Assembly (NCBI GenBank): GCA_009760855.2
Contig: WPIO01000210.1
Location: 1-64,000, forward strand
From: Cristatella mucedo
Taxonomy: Eukaryota; Bryozoa; Phylactolaemata; Cristatellidae
Direction of reading: 5' to 3'
DNA: 64,000 nt
The position numbers were made by a program, and so were the translations under genes. Under the pieces are notes generated by a model, which saw nothing but the letters and a program-made list of their open reading frames with translations, searched no databases and was not told the DNA's origin. Below, one piece after another: positions 1 through 10,434 of this stretch. Within the stretch, counting starts at the first letter, position 1; every line of letters begins with the position of its first letter.

Positions 1-1228
1 ATTTATTCATGTCCAATTTTGCATGCCTTGCCTTTTCCTTAGACAGTGCTTAGTGCTAATACAACTAGGTGTCTAAACAATGATATTAACCACACTTGAA
101 CTTTTAAACCAAAAAAACTTCACATACTCCATTTTTTAGTCAAATTTGCGTTCAATATAATTACGAGGATTCTGTGAAGATTATTATAAATTTATAATTT
201 CAACGAACGCATATTATCAATTGGAACCAAGCGTGTGGATCATTAAAGCTAGATTGAATGGGGTAGAACTCTAATGGACACGCACCTAACTCCATGGCAG
301 TTCTTGTTAATACACCATTTTCTCACAATGTCAAATTTAGGTTAACTGATTAAAGCAGGCGTTTACTGCCTAACCTGCCGTCTTAGTAGCGTTGCTGCAG
401 AAATTATCAATTTTAATGCGTATCTCGTACTTTAATTCGTTACGATCCCCAGCGATTGCAAATTACGTCATTTTAGGGTTAGGTGTAAGTCTTTAAAGAA
501 TGCTAATTTTCGGCACATGTACTTGTAAATGCCTTCGAACTGCGGAGCCCTGACGAGCCTTCATTGGGTTCTTTCTGAATAAAGCGGGTACGAATCTTCA
601 CAGTTCATTAGAATATACTTTAATTAGCTACACACCACTGTTTGATTAATTTCACAAATTCATTGGCTTTACTGACACGCTGCAATATAATAATAATTTC
701 CTCACCCAAATGACGCCTGTATAGGTTTTTTGCACGTGATCACCTAATTGATTAAAAACTGCAGCTTGCACTTACTACTTTCATATAGTTACGCACACTT
801 CGGAAACTGCCTCCGTTAATTTAATTTTAATTTCAATTCGCTACAACCATTACATAATGGGTAAGATATGTAGATTTCACACTTTAAAATACTTTACTTT
901 TAGAGCGGCCACTTTTTGGGGGTCGTCTCTGGCTTTAACTAGTATGAGTGCTGGCTTTGAAAGTACTAAATAAAATAGGCGGTGCTTTAATGAACTAATA
1001 GTGACGATCGAAAGTGGTAGATTAAAAAATGTCTGTGGAGACTTCAGGGTTGAAATGAGAGTTTTAAATTTTATTTATTTTTATTTTTAAATTTTTATTA
1101 CTGTGTAGTAGATCTATGAAAGTATTAATATTGTGCAAGGAGTTTTATATAACTTGTCAAGCATACTTTGTCTTTAGACCTGAAGACAGGAAACACAACT
1201 ACAGCTTTTTTAAAGTCAAATTGAACTA
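1..1228. other. AT-rich flank upstream of the first gene
   Basis: No convincing coding exon, RNA gene or recognisable transposon is visible here. The stretch is AT-rich with stops in all frames. It contains one copy of an old duplicated segment (640-915) whose partner lies just upstream of the second exon of the gene that follows. A promoter for that gene should lie near the end of this interval, but I see no clear core promoter motif. Confidence 0.5.
640..915 (+). repeat. Old duplicated segment, copy 1
   Basis: At least five short blocks match 1945-2185 in the same order. They are gctttactgaca(c/t)gctg, gatcacc(t/a)aat(t/c)gatta, acttcggaaactgcc, the block ending gtagatttca, and tttacttttagagcgg. 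Blocks are 75-95% identical and separated by diverged spacers of different length. Both copies end at a pyrimidine-AG that would serve as a splice acceptor. This is a direct duplication about 1.3 kb apart. Whether it is a tandem duplication or two copies of an unknown repeat cannot be decided here. Confidence 0.5.
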
Positions 1229-1244
1229 ATGGCTAACATGAAGG
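1229..1244 (+). CDS. Candidate first coding exon (MANMK + 1 base)
   Basis: ATG at 1229 has G at +4. It opens five codons plus one base and runs into a good donor (G|GTAAGA at 1245). It leaves phase 1, exactly what the acceptor at 2168-2169 requires, and the joined codon becomes Glu. The exon is very short, so chance is a real alternative. The true start could lie further upstream. Confidence 0.35.
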
Positions 1245-4200
1245 GTAAGAGCAGTGCAATAAGAAACGGGCGGCAGTGCAGTCAATATCATTATTGTTTC
1301 CAATACGTCTTTTCCTTCTTTAAGAGCTCTTTATCGACCTTTGAGTGGTGTCGCATAACAATATTAGCAGCCTTAATGTTTTGCTTTATTTAGAAAGTTC
1401 AATCACAACATCTAGCTTTGCTAGCTTTTGTGTGATTCACGTTGGTACTACAGCGGAACAGCAAGGATGATTGTCCTGCCGAAATAGCTGATACTAGCCA
1501 AACTACTTTTCGTGATCAAATTGTAGAGTCGTTGACCTGCGTTCACCATTTTATTGTTTTTTAGTTTACGTGGCCATTAAAATTTTAATTTTGAAAAATG
1601 TACCCTCCGGAAACTCGTAATGAGTTTACGGGGAGACATGCGTAAGGTACAGCACTAACATGCCGCAGCAAATCTGAAATACCATAGCCGGGTCAGCTGT
1701 AGGCTGCCTTATTGGCAGCAGGGCTACGGGTGTTCCAGTCAATCATAAATGTTCAAGTATTAAATGAATAGAGAAAATTAACTTTTCCTGAGTTTACTAA
1801 AAGTCACTTTTTATCTTGGCTCTCTCAGCTCAGCAAAATACTGTGCACTGCCTTGAGGCCAATATGAATGTTTTCTAGTGCACCCGCCAGCATTAAAGCG
1901 TGGGGACGTGTCAGCCTACGCTGCAAGCTGCTGGTTGATGGATCCATACAGTACGTTAGCTTTACTGACATGCTGGAGTACGCCAACAAATATTTTTTGA
2001 ATTTGATCACCAAATCGATTACAAATGTGATTCAGATTGCATTTCATAAATTCATAAAATCTGGAAGCAGGAATTATACTTCGGAAACTGCCATTGTTCA
2101 ATGTTTACAATTTTTCAAGTTCTGTTTGAGGATGGGCAAGCATTGTAGATTTCAAACGTTTACTTTTAGAACGGCTTTTCAATCGGTTAAGATCTGAAAA
2201 ACCAAGAAGAAACGTTTCTGATTCAAGTGACGAATCGTGCGATGACGACATTTGTGTGAACAGGAGGGATGGAATAGTTCATGGGGCATTCGGGTACGAC
2301 GATAGCGACGTTGAGGAAATGTGGTCGAGAGCTACTTCTTCTGGTACACATGCGGAATTCGGTAGGTGTAGCCATTAAATGGCTAACAACGGTTACCTTA
2401 TGTCCAAAAACGTGCCGGTTCATGCTCGTTAATTCAGTGATATGAAGACGTTTCGCTTTACTAACTTACGTAAGACTAAACTTCTAAAAATATTCAGGTT
2501 GCAAATTTAACCTCAATCTGTTTGTAGTCATGTAATCATCTGTAAATTTACGGAAGTACCAGTACGAGGCTGCATTCTAAAAGGAATTCAAAGTCGCATC
2601 ATAAGATTTACTAACCAAAATCCCAAATTACCGGCCAATGCTGAAGAGATCTCATGTGCCAGAGTTTAAGTCGGAAATTCATGAATTCAGGAGAGGCACC
2701 CATAAGAAAAATTCTTACTTGTCCGATCGTCTCCTCTGTCTGTCTAGTGTGATTGGTCTCATCTTTATCGGTCATGGAGGACAACAACGTCCTTGGGTCC
2801 GTTGGTTTCCTCCATTTAAACCTCCGCGACACAAGGCAGATGACTAGGGTCAGTTATAAGTATAACACACTCATCCGTATTAGTTGCTCAACCGTCAGAA
2901 TCTGCTTCAGCAACCCGACAGCTGAATGCTCTTCTGTCGGCGTTCAATCAATATTAACGTAGATGAGGCACTGGTTCTCCTATATGAGCTTCCTTTATTC
3001 GTGGCTACAGAGATTACTACGTGGTGATGTTTTTCCAACTACGTCCACAGCTGCATTAATAATATAATAATAAAATTAATGCACTTGATAAAGCGCCCCC
3101 AGATAACTCAAATTACTTCTAGGCGCTTTGTGTGTGCTGCAAAGTGAAATGCAATTGAATGGGAGGTAAAATAATGCTTAAAAAACAAACAAAATGAATG
3201 AAATAGTTAGGGGTTAGGCCTATATTGGCGATAATACAGCTGCTTATTCACTAGCTTTTGCTCTGCTTTTCATAGAATGTGAAACCTGCACTGCGATCTT
3301 TAAGCAATATCAACCACTCTACTATGGCTGACCATAGCCCATTCGTAGATTGGTCTTGAGCCAAAGGTAGCCATTTCATCTTAAATGTGTGCTACATAAA
3401 GTCATTATTGGCAATGATAAAAGTCTGCATACATAGCTATCCTGCAAAGCAAAGTCATTGAAATTACTCTGCAGCTGACATGATGGATTACGTTGCTGCT
3501 ATGGATTCCTGCTTTCGGAATAAGAAGAGTCCAACGGTTGAAGACAGTAGCATGCAGAGCTCGGACACTGCTAACAAGGAAAATGTGGATCCGAATAACC
3601 ATAATACTTCTACGGGATCACCTGTACGTGGAAGACGTGTCATACCTGTTCGGTATTACGGTGATGGCCCGGATGCAATTTTAGGTGAGTTCCTCTTCCT
3701 CTTAATGTGATATATGATATATGATTGTTAATTCGATGTGAATCCCGAGACTAGTTATTGGTTATATGACTGCCGGCGAAGCAAAACGCCTACCATTATA
3801 TTAATACTATTACACTATTATATTCTCTATCTCATTACTACTATCTAAGTATCATAATGATAAGCAAATATAGTAGGACATACATATAGTATATATACTA
3901 TATCATAGTATGTACTACTATATTGAATTATCTGTTATTCCTTGAAAGTTTATTAATCTTTGCATTTATTTAAGATAACCTATTCCAATACTTAGGTACA
4001 TAAGGGTACATATTTTAGCTTGCTCGTGTCAGGCTTCCTGGTAAATATTTTAGCTTAGTGTCTTTAGAAATGGATTTATTTCTGGTTCACCATTCACAGT
4101 AATAAGCACAGGTGTGCATAGACATGTGCGTGCACACACACGTGTCATAATGTCCTAACGTCTCATAATGTGGAGGCTAGAGTTATAGTGATTGCACAAT

Positions 4201-6527
4201 TAGTTAGGCAATGAGGCATTGCTAGTCCCTACAGGTACGTCTGAAAAAGTCATATTATCGTAGAGGAGGCACAGGTTTTAAGAGCTTTTCTCCTATACGA
4301 GCTTCCTTTATTCGTGGAAAAAAGTAAGAAGCAAAAGCTTAAGTGAGAAGCAAGTCCTTGCTACTAATGCTGAATTTGACACTAACGCTGAATTATTCTT
4401 CATTCCCTGAGCAGTACTAGCTAGGCTAGTCTGTTGTGTTGTAGTAGTAGTTGTTGTGAGCTTATTAGTCGCGACAGCGCAGCACTTTTCGCCGACCTCC
4501 ACTGGCTCCAGTCAAGCACAGCGTCCACTTCATAGTTTTCTCGTTCACTTTTAGGTTTTCCTTTGCTTGAGGAGACCCTTGCGCTTAACATCGGGCTTAA
4601 GACATGGCTGCTATTAACTACTTAAGTTGCAAGACTTTCATTACAGATCAAGCCTGTGATTTTTTTCAGGTGATAATTATTCTGATGATTATCCTTATGG
4701 TGGTTCTGATTTTGACGACGACTTGTCCAAGGCTATAGCGGGTCAGTCGCTGTGTAAATTGCATAACTGCATTTGCTGCAGCTCCATTCTCACATAGTGT
4801 CCTCAAGTTATAACCTAAAACCTGACCAGGTTCAGCATGCAACGCCAAGGGATGCTATAGGTATATGCTATATGCTATATGTACAAAATGTGGTGTTTTT
4901 TCTGTAGCACTTGTATTTTTATATGTCCACAACATCCATACTCGTAAGCTGTTGGTCTTACTTTTTGCGTAGAGCTTAGTACCGCTGGAATAAATGTGCC
5001 GTTGTCGGCTGTAAAAGCAAATTTTCTATGCCAAAAGAGTCGCTGAATTGAGTTTGAAGGTAGAAAGCCTTTTAGAGGAGCAACGCTGTAATCCAGTTGC
5101 ACTCCAAGCGTAACTAAGCATAATTAGACCAAAGCCCCCTATGCAATAGCTGACATACATTTTGAAATTTTAGAACAAAACAGAAAAAACAACAACGGCA
5201 TACGATAACGTCAGCCACGAGGTAAAAATCAAAGAATGGTGTATTTTGCTTTTCTTTACCTGAAATTGAGCATAAATAAATAGATATGCAGTAGCTGACA
5301 CACATTTTTCAAGGTTGCCTCGTTAAGCGTCATTTAGCAATCTCTGCACTGGAATGATGCAAAGAGTTCCTTAATTTTCCACTTTTCGTTTTACGTGAGA
5401 ACCCGCACACCTTATTAGCAGGCCAACTGCATGGCTGCCAGTGTTCATGACTTCAGAAGCAGCCTATTGTGCATTAACAGCTCTAGGCATGCTGCGAGCC
5501 TACGAATGGTACCATACCCAGCGGGATACGTATTGCACCTGAATAGACTTTGTCCTAAGATGTGCAGTTGATGCAATGAGAACATTTAATACATGCCCAG
5601 AGGGGCACGTAGTTTTTCTATTTTGAGCTCTGCTGCAACTCGGCCATAGTTAAGATCATTAAAAAGGTAACGTAAGAAAGAGAAAATTGCAGCCTCCACT
5701 TAACATGCATCGTTACGTTCGTCACTGATAGCAATCTCGTCATCAAGATTAATACCCTCCTAACCCTTTTCAGCTACAATGATTGTCATGAAGTGCACAT
5801 TGACTGCATACAGGTGAGCTCTGCAGCTTCTCTATTTGCACACTGTCTTCTTTGTATACCTTACCTTACGATATACCGACCTTACTTATGGCCTTAACTA
5901 TGGCCGAGTTGTAGCAGAGCTCAAAATAGAAGAACTGCATGACCCTTACCACAACTATGAAACCATGAAAGCTTACATCCTTGCTGTGCATGTACAGCCT
6001 TCCTAACCTTGCTAATTTCTTCAACCTACTTTCTGAGCCAACTACATGATGCCATGTCACAACAGGCTCATCTTCTGTGTCCTTGGTATAAAGAAAATTT
6101 CAGCACACCGTAGTGATTTGCCGTAGCCTAGTATCGTACAAGCTGACAAATTGCCATTTTCAGCCTGAAGCGAAATAGCATTGTGAGTTCCGTATTGCTG
6201 ATGATTTCTGCAGGTTTAGTTGATGACAAGTTAGGATCTGACGGAGAAGAGTATAATTCCACTGACTCTGGAGATGAACCTGATCCACAGCCAGACGCCG
6301 GTGAAAACGACGATCTATTGGTAAATGCTACGATTGAAGGGCTGCTTCGGCGGGCCCGACGGCTTGCTGAATCGACGGGCTCCAACGCAGAAAGCGTGGA
6401 TAGTAGCAGACAATCGGTCTCCAATCCGATTCAAGCCTCTGCTAGTTCTACAGATGGGCAGCTTCAAGAAAGCACTACGATCCATCCTCCTAGCCCCACT
6501 GAGCAGCCTGAGAAGAAGGCTACCTGA
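1229..6527 (+). CDS. Spliced gene for a small acidic Ser/Asp-rich protein (unrecognised)
   Basis: The proposed exons are 1229-1244, 2170-2361, 3475-3684, 4670-4741 and 6214-6527 (stop TGA 6525-6527). Every junction uses GT-AG, and every intron interrupts a codon after its first base (phase 1). The spliced length of 804 bases gives 267 residues with no internal stop. I do not recognise the family. The protein looks intrinsically disordered. It has an acidic Ser/Asp tract near residues 22-32 (CK2-type sites), a KEN motif followed by Pro (residues 104-109), an S-P-V-R-G-R-R segment (118-124) of CDK-site type, and a Tyr/Asp/Gly-rich acidic stretch (130-157). A short amphipathic helix (TIEGLLRRARRLAE) is followed by a Ser/Gln-rich tail. 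AATAAA lies 59 bases after the stop. Introns carry LINE-B debris, which is normal for this genome. A nuclear or cell-cycle role is only a guess. The chain from 2170 onward is much better supported than the first exon. Confidence 0.65.
1945..2185 (+). repeat. Old duplicated segment, copy 2
   Basis: This is the partner of 640-915, with the matching blocks in the same order. It runs up to and slightly past the acceptor of the acidic gene's second exon. An open frame runs through it, but it gives no recognisable protein. Confidence 0.5.
2170..2361 (+). CDS. Acidic-protein gene, exon 2
   Basis: The acceptor is a pyrimidine-rich tract ending TTTTAG (2164-2169). The donor is G|GTAGGT at 2362. The reading frame gives RLFNRLRSEKPRRNVSDSS and then an acidic CDDD stretch, and ends THAEF plus one base. 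It is 192 bases with phase 1 on both sides. The acceptor region is duplicated at 640-915. Confidence 0.65.
3056..3215 (-). mobile_element. LINE-B 3' tail, inside an intron
   Basis: Read on the minus strand, this has the LINE-B 3' UTR features: the caaacaaaatgaat block, the gctgcaaagtg segment, the GCGC hairpin (gcgcctagaag...gggggcgctt) and an (ATT)-like tail. It is a 5'-truncated old copy in the intron between exons 2 and 3 of the acidic gene, antisense to the gene. Confidence 0.75.
3475..3684 (+). CDS. Acidic-protein gene, exon 3 (KEN-box exon)
   Basis: The acceptor is TCTGCAG (to 3474) and the donor is G|GTGAGT at 3685, both near consensus. It is 210 bases, phase 1 on both sides, so it could be skipped without shifting the frame. 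It starts DMMDYVAAMDSC, includes TANKENVDPNN and GSPVRGRR, and ends GDGPDAIL plus one base. Low-complexity Asn/Ser content suggests a disordered linker carrying short motifs. Confidence 0.7.
4466..4562 (+). mobile_element. LINE-B fragment (RT C-terminal region)
   Basis: Similarity to the LINE-B stretch encoding [19 protein letters not shown] is clear (tcgccgacctccactggctc, cagtcaagca, cacttttaggt). It is a degenerate fragment of about 100 bases in the intron between exons 3 and 4. Confidence 0.6.
4670..4741 (+). CDS. Acidic-protein gene, exon 4
   Basis: The acceptor is an eight-base pyrimidine run ending TTTTTTCAG (4661-4669), and the donor is G|GTCAGT at 4742. The 72-base exon is phase 1 on both sides. 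It encodes GDNYSDDYPYGGSDFDDDLS then KAIA plus one base. The aromatic/acidic composition matches the neighbouring exons. Confidence 0.7.
5612..5935. repeat. Inverted repeat in the last intron of the acidic gene
   Basis: Arm 1 (5612-5654) and arm 2 (5893-5935) are reverse complements with roughly 90% identity over about 43 bases. Weaker pairing continues inward (gtaacgtaag against cttaccttac). The loop is about 240 bases. In the pre-mRNA this would form a long hairpin. It may be a small foldback transposon, but I cannot identify target-site duplications. Confidence 0.65.
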
Positions 6528-6605
6528 ATTGTATAGCTACATGAAGGCAGCTGATGCAGAATTCAGTGTACGGAATTTATAAAGTAATAAAAATCTACTG
6601 TAGGA
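6214..6605 (+). CDS. Acidic-protein gene, terminal exon and 3' UTR
   Basis: The acceptor is GATTTCTGCAG (to 6213). Coding continues in phase 1 to TGA at 6525-6527 and gives 103 residues. It begins LVDDKLGSDGEEYNSTDSGD, is acidic at first, then has a basic helix (LLRRARRLAE), and ends in a Ser/Gln/Pro tail closing PEKKAT. A short 3' UTR follows with AATAAA at 6586-6591, so the transcript probably ends near 6605. Confidence 0.7.
6586..6591 (+). promoter_or_regulatory. Polyadenylation signal AATAAA
   Basis: Canonical hexamer 59 bases after the stop codon of the acidic gene's last exon, in a short AT-rich 3' UTR. Confidence 0.6.
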
Positions 6606-6639
6606 ATTTTTGCTTCAGCCACTGTTAAAAGTCGAACAA

Positions 6640-7730
6640 TTGACGTGGTAATCAAGAGTGCCCGGCCATCGGGCGCTCACGACACCTCATTGGGCTCTGC
6701 TGTTAGACAGTAGCAACTTGGGCTCTGCTGTTAGACAGTAGCAACTATGCAGCTGCGGTTTCGAGACCCCTAGTCCTTCACAGAGTGACGTTCTGCCTGT
6801 TCGTCGGCTTGCAGGCAGGCTATCATCTGGTTTCTCCTAGCTCACTTTCTCTTCTCTCCTCCTCCCCGCACGCTCCGGAGCTGCTTTAACGACGGCTACC
6901 GCTTCATCCCTATCGTGCACTTGAGCCTCTACATACTCGTGACCCTAACGATTGATTCAGAAATACAACCTGGCTCGACCGATGCATACCCAACCCAGCA
7001 AATGACCACTGACCTACCGGTAGCCTTTCAATACTGAGCCACAGCTCGGCGCTCGTTGGCGATGCTCCCCTCCACTTGTGTGCTGTCGGCTACGTCTCAC
7101 GGCAGCCGCCGACCAGGCGCTGTTCGACCCCGACTACACTGCCACTATGTGCTGGTTGGAGACGCACGCCCCAACGTAGGTACTGCACGGCTACTACGCA
7201 GCTGCCTGAGGTGGACGACTGCTGGGACTCGATCGACACCTCAACCGTGCTCGGCTTCACGGTGGCCTCGACCGAGCATGAAGCTCCGGTTGATGAATAC
7301 TTCGCCATGTTTGTTTCTGTCGCTAGTCTATCGCCACACAACTGGGGCGCCCTTAGAAGGCATGTCCACGCCTACAGAATCTTTCAGCCAAAGCCGGACT
7401 CACACCAGTCCACCCGGTCAACGGGCGAGCTGAGCACCACCTCACCCGGTTACCGCAGTCGACAGTATCGGCTGACTGAGCTGGATTTAACTGAGACGGG
7501 TCGGCTGCGGGTCGCGTGACCCGCGTGACCCACTAGTCCTGGAGCAAAGAACTTTCTGCTTGTCCACCGGCCTGTTTGGACGCGATCCGAACTCTGTCTC
7601 TCCCTGTACTCTTACTGTCCTACCTACTGGCGCTCCGGAGCTGCTGACGCGATGGCTACTACCGCTACATACGGTCTTCATTCTTTTTCGCGCCGCCTTC
7701 CTGCCCGAGCCCTCTTCGATACCACATGTT
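6640..7730 (+). mobile_element. R element, copy 1 (short LTR-flanked repeat, old and broken)
   Basis: This copy shares long stretches with 58390-60535 and 63430-64000. The order is a terminal part containing gttctgcctgttcgtcggc and ctccggagctgct, an internal part with gatgctcccctccac and gccgaccaggcgctgttcg, then the terminal part again (from about 7362) in the same orientation. The layout suggests two direct terminal repeats of roughly 0.3-0.45 kb around a 0.45 kb interior, like a small non-autonomous LTR element. A tandemly arranged repeat is the alternative. A 28-base direct duplication sits at 6690-6745. An open frame at 7076-7519 crosses the interior, but the element is degraded and its function is unknown. 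Confidence 0.55.
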
Positions 7731-7999
7731 ATGTAATGCAATGCATGTATCTCTGTCTGTAACTCTACAAACCATAAAGACTGAGTTGGTGTTACGCGCC
7801 AGAGTTTTCTATAGCGAACACGCTGCCTAAGCAGTTTTCGGTACGAATTCGGTAGCAAACAGACTTCATCTCACGCAACAAAGAGAAAGTGAGAAGCAAT
7901 GCAGAGTCAGGAGAACAGTTGAGGTAGTAGTGAGTAGCATTGAAGTTGCAGCTCAAGATTGCTGAAAAGGATGAGCTATAGTCAGTAGCAGGAGAGTAG
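7731..7999 (-). mobile_element. LINE-A 3' end, truncated
   Basis: Reverse-strand similarity to the 3' end of LINE-A (gtatctctgtctgtaactc, cggtacgaattcggtagc, cacgcaacaaagagaaag). It ends where the next LINE-B copy starts, so it is 5'-truncated. It is diverged by about 10-15% from the younger copies and is not coding. Confidence 0.75.
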
Positions 8000-8967
8000 T
8001 TTTATTTAATTTGGTCCATGCATTTGTGATATCCCGTCTTGACTTCTGCAACTCACTGCTTGCTGGTCTCCGGCATTAGCAATCCCTCTATTACAGCAGG
8101 TGCAAACTCTGCATGCAGCTGGGCTTGTCTGTCATGAGCAGAGCAGTAGCCACATCACACCACTTCTCGTCGACCTGCATCGGCACCTAATCAAGCAACG
8201 CATCGACTTCAGGTCTTGTCACTCACTTTCTGGTTCCATCATTATTTGACTCCAGCCTATTTCTCATATCTACTACCCCACCAGACTAAGCATCGTACCA
8301 AGAGCTTTTCGGATTCTTATCTGTATACCTATACCCCGTACAAGCCTCGAACCATTTGGTGACCGGTCATTAAGTTCGTATGCTCTCAAAGCCTTAAACT
8401 CACTGCCGACTTGCATCACGACTTCTCCTGACTTTACCACATTTAAAAAGAAACGAAAAACAAACCTTTTTATCACAGCATTTAGTAGGTATCTGTTATT
8501 CGACCTGTGTATGCTTTAGCGTGAGAATATTGTGCATGCTGCCACAAACCATACTTGCATGCTGACCCTGTGAATGTCACCACTAACCATGTTATCCTTC
8601 CTATTTATTGAGCATACCATCACAAACCATTCGATCGTGCTTCCCTTGCAGCAAATATACAGCACCTTTAAAGAAATTGAGTTCTCCGCGATCACTTTAG
8701 TAAGTGCATTATTACAATTACAGCATTCGGTGGGTCCCTGTGATTCGACTTTTACACGCTTATCGGTGGTGACACTGGACACGTTGCTCCTAACCATACT
8801 AACACACTGACCCTGTGCATATTACCCCTAACCATGGTATTATTGTTGCTTCTTTAGCATGCCACCACTAACCGTTCAATCGTGCTCCCTTTGCAGCAGT
8901 TGTGAAGGGCCTAGAAAGAGAGTCTTCGTGGGCGCTATATCAAATATAATATTATTATTATTGCTCT
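8000..8967 (+). mobile_element. LINE-B, 5'-truncated old copy
   Basis: The copy starts in the RT C-terminal region (ggtccatgcatttgtgacat-like, then cttctgcaactcactgcttg). It runs through the region for the WNSLP/FKRNL block into the LINE-B 3' UTR (tgcatgctgaccctgtg) and ends with ggcctagaaagag...gggcgctatatca plus (ATT)n. The reading frame is heavily broken and the copy is clearly old. Confidence 0.75.
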
Positions 8968-10434
8968 TATTATCTCGTCTGCCTTGTTGACAAAAAAGCC
9001 AGAGAATGCCTAAGCTATTTCGTCACAGTGTTACTGGTACGGAGATTTCCTGGGATTTATTAAGGCGATGGTCGATCTTCAACATCAGCAGTTTTAGAAG
9101 GTGCCTAAGTGATTCAACAATATTTGTGTAGAACCTACACTTTGCCTTTGCATGCATTTACTGGTACAAGCTATAGTAATCTTTGTATGTCTGTCGATGG
9201 GCAGTCTGTCCTGATTCTTTGTAAGCTTTTCCAAGCTTTCACTTGGTAGACCTAGCTATTTTCATATCACACAGTGGGCTTAATCAGGGCTGTAAGCACT
9301 TCAAGCAACTAAGCTAGTGTTGTGTTATTGAAATCTACTAAATATGACAGGTGGAAAGGGGCTAGAGCAGCAGAGGCAAAGCAGGTATTCTACCGAACAT
9401 CATCGATCTCAAGGGTCTTGGAGTTGTTTGCAATTTGAAAGAAATTATGGTGTAATATTGATAGGTAATATATGCTTTGGTTTCCGAGCTCGATGTTTGA
9501 AAGAACACTTATAAGAAAGAAGATTTACTTAAATGAAAATATTCTGCAGCAGAAATGAAACGGCAATAAAGCTCGTTGTCGTGATGATAATATATATCTT
9601 GGATGTTGTTTATATTCACTCGCGCACGAAAATTGCCGATAAATGACGGCTGCAATTCATAGAACTAGTAAGCTAATATATTAATATCCCTTAGTTCACG
9701 TTAAGCAGCCGATTGGAGCAGCCATTCGGAGGCACGCCTACGCAGCACAAATCACGATAAACCCAGGCTCTATCCAAAGTCCTGGGTGAAGCTAACTGAC
9801 AGGCTCTATGAATTCTCTGTTGATACTGTCTAAACCATAGGTTCGTATGTTATAATTTCCGATGGTTTCCAGCACTGGTGCCGTTTTAAATCGCTGTTGT
9901 GATCACATTGATCTAGCATGCACCTCTTTCGATATGAAAGTCTCAACAACAATATTATATATGCTCTGTTTTGCTTCATGTTGCCTTAAGAATATGCAAC
10001 AGATATAAAGGTTCTCTTTTTGTGACTTTTGAGGATTGAATTGTAATGAGCTGCAACTGCACCTGCATTCATAGGCATGATTAATCCTGCTAATCCTTAT
10101 GTGGCAAACTCGAGGGCATCGATTTGCGCTACCTCCTTTGTCAACAGCTTACACTCTCCTGTGCTCGGTTTTTTTCATTGATGTTTCGGACTGATTTGTC
10201 TAGCTATCCTCCTGCAATTTATGGAAAGGGACTTAAATTTTAGAGCAGGAAATAATGAAAGCTGACTTTTTATATACCAGCTTAACTGTTCAGCTCCTAA
10301 AAGCCAAATAGAGACACGGACACTGAATAATTCACCAATAATGTACCGAGTGCAAGAAAAGTTCGCTAGACTAAACGTGTATGTCCATCTATTACCGCAC
10401 AATGTCACAGAGATTATTTCGGTGTTTCTCATGA
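8968..10434. other. Anonymous AT-rich sequence
   Basis: No open frame of interest, RNA gene or recognised repeat is visible on either strand. Confidence 0.4.

Noticed and set aside
5772-5811. Forty-base interval with acceptor- and donor-like borders in the last intron of the acidic gene
   Set aside because: Not added to the gene model because its length would shift the frame and bring an immediate stop in the last exon. Kept only as part of a finding.
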